Of a stretch of DNA of 5,317 nucleotides, positions 1 through 4,333 are shown piece by piece. Position 1 is the stretch's first letter. Every line of letters starts with the position of its first letter. Position numbers and translations under genes: made by a program. Location of the stretch: assembly GCF_035938995.1 (NCBI RefSeq), contig NZ_DASZGI010000098.1, positions 1 to 5,317 of the forward strand. The letters run 5' to 3'. The stretch is from DASZGI01 sp035938995. Lineage in GTDB: Bacteria; Actinomycetota; Actinomycetes; Streptomycetales; Catenulisporaceae. The notes under the pieces were generated by a model. That model saw only the letters and a program-made list of their open reading frames with translations. It did no database searches and was not told the origin of the DNA.

Positions 1-134
1 GGACGGCCTCCTCGACCTTCAACGGCTATGGCATGTACTTCAAGGCCGGCGACTACGACCAGACCTCAGGCAGCGACTCCAGCGTCGGCGCACAGGTCGC
101 GTTCTACGCACTGTCCATCCACCACAGCAGCTGA
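1..134 (+). CDS. PL7 alginate lyase, C-terminal end (5' end outside window)
   Basis: The reading frame begins at base 3 and gives 43 residues before TGA at 132-134. It carries YFKAGDYDQ followed by SSVGAQVAFYALSIHHS. The YFKAGxYxQ block is the last conserved motif of polysaccharide lyase family 7 (alginate_lyase2 fold) and holds the tyrosine that works in beta-elimination; the final strand (V-x-FYxLxIxHS) is also typical of the family C-terminus. Family knowledge: these are usually secreted beta-jelly-roll enzymes that cut alginate or related polyuronates. Signal peptide, other catalytic residues and any binding modules lie outside the window, so substrate preference cannot be judged. No further domain follows the lyase fold. 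Hairpins directly downstream (146-158 and 177-219) probably end the transcript. Family assignment is fairly firm for so short a piece because of the motif. Confidence 0.8.
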   Translation, partial: TASSTFNGYGMYFKAGDYDQTSGSDSSVGAQVAFYALSIHHSS

Positions 135-176
135 TCTGATCTCAGCCCGGCATCCGGGTCGGGCACGGTAACGCGG

Positions 177-219
177 CGTCCGCTGTCGTGCAGAAGCAGT
201 TTCCGCACGACAGCGGACG
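177..219. terminator. 15-bp perfect hairpin, probable bidirectional terminator
   Basis: Bases 177-191 (CGTCCGCTGTCGTGC) are the exact reverse complement of 205-219. The 13-base loop can add a small GAA/TTC pairing. There is no long T tract, which is common for actinomycete terminators. It lies 42 bases after the alginate lyase stop and between convergent genes, so it could act in both directions. A smaller hairpin just before it (146-150 CCGGG-type arm pairing with 154-158, 3-base loop) may assist. Symmetry is seen directly; function is inferred. Confidence 0.7.
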
Positions 220-290
220 GCCGATGGCCGAAGCGGCCCCGCAGCACGGTCAGTCCCCGGTCCACGGCTGTGGCCGCGATGAGCAGGAGC

Positions 291-324
291 GCCCGCGTTA
301 CGGGCAGCCTATGCCGACTGCCCG
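291..324 (-). terminator. Alternative hairpins downstream of the CBM remnant
   Basis: GCCCG (291-295) can pair with CGGGC (301-305), and CGGGCAG (301-307) can instead pair with CTGCCCG (318-324). The two share the middle arm, so they exclude each other. They lie 46-79 bases beyond the stop of the - strand chitin-binding remnant, a place suited to a terminator for that gene. The stems are short for this GC content, so chance is possible. Confidence 0.35.
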
Positions 325-369
325 CAACGGTCGGCCCGTGCGGTCGCCGCGGTTAAAGCGCGTCGCCGG

Positions 370-730
370 TTAGCAAGAGCCGTCGGACTTCCAGATGTTC
401 CAGGCGATCGCCGAACCGGTGTCACGCCCGTCGACCAGTAGGTAGCGGTGCAGTTGACGCTGTTGTAGGACACGTTGTCGCCGGGACATAGGACGTGCTC
501 GCGCTCCACGCGGAGTAGCAGCTACCGCCGCCACCTCCACCCCCGCCGCCGCTGACCTGGTCCACAGCTGCCTGGGCCTCGGCCATGTGGGCCTGGTAAG
601 CGCCGTTGGTGTACGTGGTCCACTGGCTCCAGCCACCGTTGGCCCAGATGGTGTGGGTGGACTGGGCGGCGAGTGACGCGGGCATGGCTGGACCGCGGCG
701 GCGCAGACGGCGCACGAAAACCGGGTGCAC
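370..730 (-). pseudogene. Remnant of secreted protein with Gly linker and C-terminal CBM5/12 chitin-binding module, two frameshifts
   Basis: On the - strand, three frames joined together give a typical CBM5/12 (ChtBD3) module ending at TAA (370-372): CYSAWSASTSYVPG, then GDNVSYNSVNCTATYWSTG, then a tail with AWNIWKSDGSC. These show the family's hallmarks: Cys-x-x-AW-x3-T-x-Y start, VSYN, the YW-T-G-TPG segment, and the W-final-Cys end. The breaks fall near 481-484 and 416-420; at each, adding one G to CCGG restores frame. Upstream lies a linker of nine glycines (524-550) and about 45 residues including IWANGGWSQWTTYTNGAY, which I cannot assign to a catalytic family. No signal peptide or catalytic domain is visible, and the frame is closed above about 735, so the 5' end is missing or broken too. 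An intact relative would be a secreted chitin-active or chitin-binding protein. Sequencing error is an alternative cause of the two frame breaks. Confidence 0.7.
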
Positions 731-916
731 TTTCGCCTAGCCCGTGGCACCTTTGTCCCCATGTTCGCGCGGTTCGCCCTCGATTCGCTGCCCGCAGGCT
801 TCGGCCGGCCGGGTGCGCTGGCGACCGCCTCTGCCCTGTCCGCGGCCGCACTGACGGCGCCCGGCGCCCGAAGCTGACCCTCCTCCTGCTGCCGGAACCG
901 ACGGGGGAGGGTGTCG

Positions 917-956
917 GGACCCGTGGCGTGAAGGTCTTGTTTCCGTCCACGGGTCC
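917..956 (+). promoter_or_regulatory. 10-bp inverted repeat in the EF-Tu3 upstream region
   Basis: GGACCCGTGG (917-926) is the exact reverse complement of CCACGGGTCC (947-956), with a 20-base, relatively T-rich spacer. It ends 105 bases before the EF-Tu3 start. It could be a leader hairpin in the mRNA, a dyad operator with widely spaced half-sites, or a terminator of an upstream transcript. Only the symmetry is seen. Confidence 0.4.
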
Positions 957-1016
957 ATCCGGTTCTCCAGCGCGGTCGCGGACGGCTCCGTCGCGCTGCG
1001 TACCCGCCGGCCCGGC

Positions 1017-1056
1017 CGGGATCCGCTTCGGATCCCGCTTCAGCTTCAGTAGGGGA
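1017..1056 (+). promoter_or_regulatory. Leader hairpin followed by ribosome binding site of EF-Tu3
   Basis: Bases 1017-1025 (CGGGATCCG) pair perfectly with 1029-1037, leaving a 3-base loop CTT. Adjoining it at 1011-1020 is another palindrome, CCCGGCCGGG. Fourteen bases after the stem comes AGGGGA (1051-1056), a good Shine-Dalgarno sequence 5 bases before ATG 1062. The hairpin ends close enough to the ribosome site to influence initiation or mRNA stability, which is inference. The ribosome binding site itself supports the chosen EF-Tu3 start. Confidence 0.5.
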
Positions 1057-1061
1057 CGAAC

Positions 1062-2246
1062 ATGACCAAGCAGGCCTTCGCGCGCACCAAGCCGCATCTG
1101 AACATCGGCACCATGGGGCACGTCGACCACGGCAAGACCACCCTCACCGCGGCGATCACCAAGGTGCTCTCCCAGCGGGACGGCGCGACCACCGGCTTCG
1201 TCGCGCTCGACCGGATCGACCGCGCCCCGGAGGAGATCGCCCGCGGGATCACCATCAACATCGCGCACGTCGAGTACGAGACCGCGACCCGGCACTACGC
1301 GCACGTCGACATGCCCGGACACGCCGACTACGTGAAGAACATGATCACCGGCGCGGCGCAGGTCGACGGCGCGATCCTGGTCGTCTCCGCGCAGGACGGC
1401 GCGATGCCGCAGACCCGCGAGCACGTGCTGCTGGCCCACCAGATCGGGGTGCCCCACTTGGTGGTGGCGCTGAACAAGGCGGACCTCGCCGAGGACTCCG
1501 AGCTGCTGGACCTGGTCGAGCTGGAGATCAGGGAACTGCTGGACACCTACGGCTTCCCGGGCGAGGAGGTCCCGGTGGTGCGCGTCTCTGGACTGCGGGC
1601 GCTCGAGGGCGACCCGGTCTGGGAGGCGAGCGTGGTCGAGCTGCTCGACGCGGTGGACCGGTACATCCCGGACCCGCCGCGCGACCTGGACTCGCCGTTC
1701 CTGATGCCGGTGGAGAACGTGCTGACCATCACCGGTCGCGGCACGGTGGTCACCGGGGCCGTCGAGCGCGGCGTGCTCAGGCTCGGCGACATGGTCGACG
1801 TCGTGGGCCTCGGCGACGGTCCGACCAGCGTCTGCACCGGCATCGAGACCTTCGGCAAGCCGATGCAGGCCGCGGAGGCCGGGGACAACGCGGCGGTGCT
1901 GCTGCGCGGGGTCAAGCGCGAGCAGGTCCGACGCGGCCAGGTGCTGTGCGCGCCCGGCAGTGTCCGGCCGCACGCCCGCTTCCGGGCCGCGGTCTACCTG
2001 CTCTCGGCCTCCGAGGGCGGGCGGCACACCGGTTTCGGCAGCAACTACCGGCCGCAGTTCCACTTCCGCACCACGGACGTGGTCGGCGCGGTCGAGCTGG
2101 ACAGCGGCATTGCGCTGCCCGGCGACACGCTCGAGCTCACCGTCGGGCTCGGCGCGCCGGTTGCCATGCACGAGGGTCTCGGCTTCGCCATCCGCGAGGG
2201 CGGCCGGACCGTCGCCGCAGGCACAGTGCTGGCGCTACTGGACTAA
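1062..2246 (+). CDS. tuf3: Elongation factor Tu paralogue, EF-Tu3 type
   Basis: The 394-residue product has the normal EF-Tu length and carries GTP-bound aminoacyl-tRNA to the ribosome. Domain 1 (about 1-205) shows G1 GHVDHGKT (19-26), switch I RGITI with T64, G3 DMPGH (83-87) with catalytic H87, G4 NKAD (138-141) and G5 SGL (176-178). Domains 2 and 3 follow, ending in FAIREGGRTVAAG. DMPGH instead of the usual DCPGH, VSGL instead of GSAL, and TGAVERG instead of TGRVERG mark it as the divergent EF-Tu3 class known from Streptomyces, not the housekeeping tuf1. Relative to E. coli numbering, R230 is Ala (A233) and G275 is Ala (A278). Both positions affect drug sensitivity in E. coli (R230 pulvomycin, G275 GE2270A). 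The kirromycin-related positions Q124, G316, Q329 and A375 are unchanged. It stands alone, not in the rpsL-rpsG-fusA-tuf string, with its own ribosome site (AGGGGA, 1051-1056) and a downstream hairpin. Likely role: back-up or inhibitor-tolerant EF-Tu. Confidence 0.93.
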   Translation: MTKQAFARTKPHLNIGTMGHVDHGKTTLTAAITKVLSQRDGATTGFVALDRIDRAPEEIARGITINIAHVEYETATRHYAHVDMPGHADYVKNMITGAAQVDGAILVVSAQDGAMPQTREHVLLAHQIGVPHLVVALNKADLAEDSELLDLVELEIRELLDTYGFPGEEVPVVRVSGLRALEGDPVWEASVVELLDAVDRYIPDPPRDLDSPFLMPVENVLTITGRGTVVTGAVERGVLRLGDMVDVVGLGDGPTSVCTGIETFGKPMQAAEAGDNAAVLLRGVKREQVRRGQVLCAPGSVRPHARFRAAVYLLSASEGGRHTGFGSNYRPQFHFRTTDVVGAVELDSGIALPGDTLELTVGLGAPVAMHEGLGFAIREGGRTVAAGTVLALLD

Positions 2247-2282
2247 GCGGACCGACAAGGACCGACACGCCGGTGCACGGGC

Positions 2283-2317
2283 GGTTCCCCGGGTTGCCTG
2301 AGGCGGCCCGGGGAACC
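2283..2317 (+). terminator. 11-bp perfect hairpin after EF-Tu3
   Basis: GGTTCCCCGGG (2283-2293) pairs exactly with CCCGGGGAACC (2307-2317). Inside the 13-base loop GCC (2296-2298) can pair with GGC (2302-2304), extending the structure. It starts 37 bases after the EF-Tu3 stop; no T tract follows, as is usual in actinomycetes. It probably separates EF-Tu3 transcription from the M24 operon. A 10-base palindrome CCTGGCCAGG (2316-2325) overlaps its right edge. Confidence 0.75.
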
Positions 2318-2357
2318 TGGCCAGGCAGCTGAACTGTGACTAGCATCGAGGCCGACA

Positions 2358-2369
2358 GCAATCGATTGC
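2358..2369 (+). promoter_or_regulatory. 12-bp palindrome, candidate LacI-family operator of the M24 operon
   Basis: GCAATCGATTGC is a perfect palindrome with a central CG, the layout typical of LacI-family operators. It lies 27 bases before the M24 start codon and is AT-rich compared with its surroundings. CAGCAA occurs at both its left edge (2356-2361) and right edge (2369-2374). A weak -10-like TAGCAT (2341-2346) lies 11 bases upstream; if real, transcription would start just before the palindrome and a bound repressor would block it. No regulator gene is in the window. The palindrome is seen; family and function are inferred. Confidence 0.5.
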
Positions 2370-2396
2370 AGCAACCGCTTCTCCGGAGCGTCCGTC

Positions 2397-3650
2397 ATGA
2401 CACAGCCGACCGCCCGGCCCCTGGCAGCTCCCGGACACACCGCGGTGGACTACGAGGAGCGGGTCGACTTCGCACGCCTGCGCGCCTATCGGCTGTCGCG
2501 GGCGAGAGCGGCGCTCGAGGCCAGCGAGTGCGGCGCTTTCCTGCTGTTCGACTTTTACAACATCCGCTACACCACGCAGACCTGGATCGGCGGGGCGCTG
2601 GGGGACAAGATGACCCGTTACGCGCTGCTCACCCGGGCCGCGCAGGATCCGTGGCTGTGGGATTTCGGCTCTGCGGTGCGCCACCATCAGCTGTACTCGG
2701 ACTGGTTGCCGGACGAGAACTGCCGGCCCGGCATGCTCGGCATGCGCGGCGCGGTCGCCCCGTCCGCGGGACTCATGGTCTCGGCCGTGGCCGAGATCGC
2801 GGGGATGCTCCGGGACGCAGGACTGGCGGACGCCCCGGTCGGGGTGGACATCGTCGAGCCGGCGTTCCTGTTCGAGATGCAGCGCCAGGGGCTGCGGGTG
2901 GTGGACTGCCAGCAGGCGATGCTCGACGCGCGCGTCATCAAGAGCGTCGACGAGATCGTGCTCCTGACGCAGGCGGCCGCGATGGTCGACGGCGTCTACG
3001 CCGACATCGTCGGCGCGCTGCGGCCCGGCGTGCGTGAGAACGAGATCGTCGCGCTGGCCAACAAGCGCCTCTACGAGATGGGCTCGGACCAGGTCGAGGC
3101 GGTCAACGCCATCTCCGGCGAGCGGTGCAACCCGCACCCGCACAACTTCACCGACCGGATCATCCGCCCCGGGGATCAGGCGTTCTTCGACATCATCCAC
3201 TCCTACAACGGCTACCGGACCTGCTACTACCGCACGTTCGCGGTCGGGCGCGCCACCGCCTCGCAGCGCGCCGCCTACGCCACCGCGCGCGCCTGGATGG
3301 ACGCCGCGATCGCGACGGTCAAGCCCGGCGTCGGCACCGACGAGATCGCCGCGGTGTGGCCGAAGGCCGCCGACTTCGGGTTCGCCGACGAAATGGCCGC
3401 GTTCGGCCTGCAGTTCGGGCACGGCCTCGGGCTCGGGCTGCACGAGCGGCCGATCATCTCGCGCCTGAACAGCCTGCGCGAACCCGTCGAGCTGCGCGAG
3501 GGCATGGTCTTCGCCCTGGAGACCTACTGTCCGGCCGACGACGGGTTCTCCGCCGCCCGCATCGAGGAGGAGGTGGTTGTCACCGCTGACGGCCCGCGCG
3601 TGCTCACGCTCTACCCCGCTGACGAACTCGTGGTCGCCAACCCCTTCTGA
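2397..3650 (+). CDS. M24-family (creatinase / Xaa-Pro peptidase fold) hydrolase
   Basis: A 417-residue protein, start supported by GGAG (2385-2388) 8 bases before ATG. Residues about 25-175 form a creatinase-type N-terminal domain with NIRYTTQT (55-62). Residues about 185-410 form the pita-bread catalytic domain: D265 in FFDII, H342 in GHGLGLGLHERP (341-352, second His 349), E375 in GMVFALE, and E390 in ARIEEEVVVT. The usual second metal-binding Asp in GYxxDxxRTF is Cys here (GYRTCYYRTF, C276), so the binuclear site of true aminopeptidases P is incomplete. The fold also hosts creatinase, ectoine hydrolase and the DMSP lyase DddP, so the substrate may be a small C-N or related compound instead of a peptide. 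No signal peptide is seen; cytoplasmic. It heads a co-directional set with a VOC protein and a 2-oxoacid dehydrogenase E1, which suggests a catabolic role. Fold is confident, reaction unknown. Confidence 0.85.
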   Translation: MTQPTARPLAAPGHTAVDYEERVDFARLRAYRLSRARAALEASECGAFLLFDFYNIRYTTQTWIGGALGDKMTRYALLTRAAQDPWLWDFGSAVRHHQLYSDWLPDENCRPGMLGMRGAVAPSAGLMVSAVAEIAGMLRDAGLADAPVGVDIVEPAFLFEMQRQGLRVVDCQQAMLDARVIKSVDEIVLLTQAAAMVDGVYADIVGALRPGVRENEIVALANKRLYEMGSDQVEAVNAISGERCNPHPHNFTDRIIRPGDQAFFDIIHSYNGYRTCYYRTFAVGRATASQRAAYATARAWMDAAIATVKPGVGTDEIAAVWPKAADFGFADEMAAFGLQFGHGLGLGLHERPIISRLNSLREPVELREGMVFALETYCPADDGFSAARIEEEVVVTADGPRVLTLYPADELVVANPF

Positions 3651-3710
3651 GCTCTTGTGACCCCTTCGGAAGCGACCGGCATTCCTGCGACTGCGAAAGG
3701 CGCCGCGACC

Positions 3711-3761
3711 ATGGCTCTTGCAACCCTCACCGAGTCCATGTGCGTCGCGAGCCGGTGGTGA
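3711..3761 (+). CDS. 16-residue leader-like ORF overlapping the VOC gene start region
   Basis: ATG 3711 opens MALATLTESMCVASRW and stops at TGA 3759-3761. GAAAGG (3695-3700), 10 bases upstream, is the best ribosome binding site between the M24 and VOC genes. The stop overlaps a possible GTG start of the VOC gene (3758, GTGA overlap) and lies 8 bases before the ATG at 3770, so translation of this ORF could feed initiation of VOC. It might be a leader peptide, the remnant of an older start shifted out of frame, or chance. The peptide has one Cys and no codon run that would suggest classical attenuation. Confidence 0.3.
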   Translation: MALATLTESMCVASRW

Positions 3762-3769
3762 CCGCAGCG

Positions 3770-4333
3770 ATGACCACGCAACCACGCGTTGAAGTGCCGG
3801 TGCATGGCAATGTGGCCGACACCCTGCCCGGCGTGAGCGGGATCGACCACATCGGCTTCACCGTCCCCGACCTGGCCGAAGCCCGCCGCTTCCTCGAGGA
3901 CGTCATCGGCTGCCAGTACATGTACTCCCTCGGCCCATTCGCCCACGACGACGACTGGATGGCCGAGCACCTGAACGTCGATCCGCGCGCCGTCATGCGG
4001 CGACTGCACTTCTTCCGCCTCGCCGGACAGGCCATCTTCGAAGTGTTCGAATACGAAGCCCCCGACCAGCACACCCGGCCGCCCCGCAACAGCGACCACG
4101 GCGGCCACCACATCGCGATCTACGTCGAGGACCTCGACGCGGCCGTGGCCTACCTGCACCGCCGCGGCGTGACCGTGCTCGGCGAACCGACCGCCAGCAC
4201 CGGCCCGAGCGCCGGACAGCGCTGGGTCTACTTCCTTGCTCCGTGGGGCATGCAGTTCGAGCTCGTGTCCTATCCGGGCGGCAAAGCCTTCGATGCGGCA
4301 GGCGGCGGCAGAGAGGATAAGTCTGATGACTGA
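3770..4333 (+). CDS. Glyoxalase/VOC superfamily protein
   Basis: From ATG 3770 the product has 187 residues; in-frame GTG starts at 3740, 3755 and 3758 would add up to 10. None has a strong ribosome site, and initiation may be coupled to the small ORF ending at 3761. Two beta-alpha-beta-beta-beta units are visible: the first starts GIDHIGFTVPDL (H27 as first metal ligand) and contains FEVFEYE (E91 or E94); the second has HHIAIYVEDLDAA (H114) and WGMQFELVSY (E164). This H/E/H/E pattern is the divalent-metal site of VOC enzymes such as methylmalonyl-CoA epimerase, glyoxalase I and extradiol dioxygenases. The insert between the units (about 55-80, rich in Asp and His) is longer than in epimerases. 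The reaction cannot be named; isomerisation or oxygenation of an intermediate feeding the following E1 enzyme is a reasonable guess. Its 3' end overlaps the E1 start by 8 bases. Confidence 0.8.
   Translation: MTTQPRVEVPVHGNVADTLPGVSGIDHIGFTVPDLAEARRFLEDVIGCQYMYSLGPFAHDDDWMAEHLNVDPRAVMRRLHFFRLAGQAIFEVFEYEAPDQHTRPPRNSDHGGHHIAIYVEDLDAAVAYLHRRGVTVLGEPTASTGPSAGQRWVYFLAPWGMQFELVSYPGGKAFDAAGGGREDKSDD

Larger units (their letters stand above)
731..1061. other. Intergenic stretch before the EF-Tu gene, no convincing gene
   Basis: About 330 bases separate the CBM remnant from the EF-Tu3 start. Open frames here have compositions expected of GC-rich noise (Arg/Gly/Pro/Ala-rich) and no recognisable domain. 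A 38-codon frame from ATG at 761 lacks a ribosome binding site and resembles nothing I know. The right half holds two inverted repeats (917-956 and 1017-1037), so the EF-Tu3 promoter and leader are probably here. I could not identify a clear -10/-35 pair. Confidence 0.5.

Noticed and set aside
188..373. 61-codon + strand frame across the hairpin region
   Set aside because: It spans the inverted repeats between convergent genes, has no convincing ribosome site, and its composition looks random.
761..877. 38-codon frame starting MFARFALDSLPAGFGRPG
   Set aside because: No ribosome binding site, no recognised family, and in a region with no other sign of coding.
522..2171. 549-codon open frame on the - strand across the EF-Tu gene
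   Set aside because: It is the complement of the EF-Tu3 coding sequence and has a composition rich in Arg, Asp, Gly, His and Val expected of an antisense frame in GC-rich DNA; no domain is visible.
2336..3037. 233-codon + strand frame starting before the M24 gene
   Set aside because: Out of frame with the M24 gene, which has all family motifs and a proper ribosome site; the product is an Arg/Gly/Ala-rich artefact.
2340..3785. 481-codon open frame on the - strand opposite the M24 gene
   Set aside because: Antisense shadow of a clear M24 gene, with low-complexity composition and no recognisable motif.
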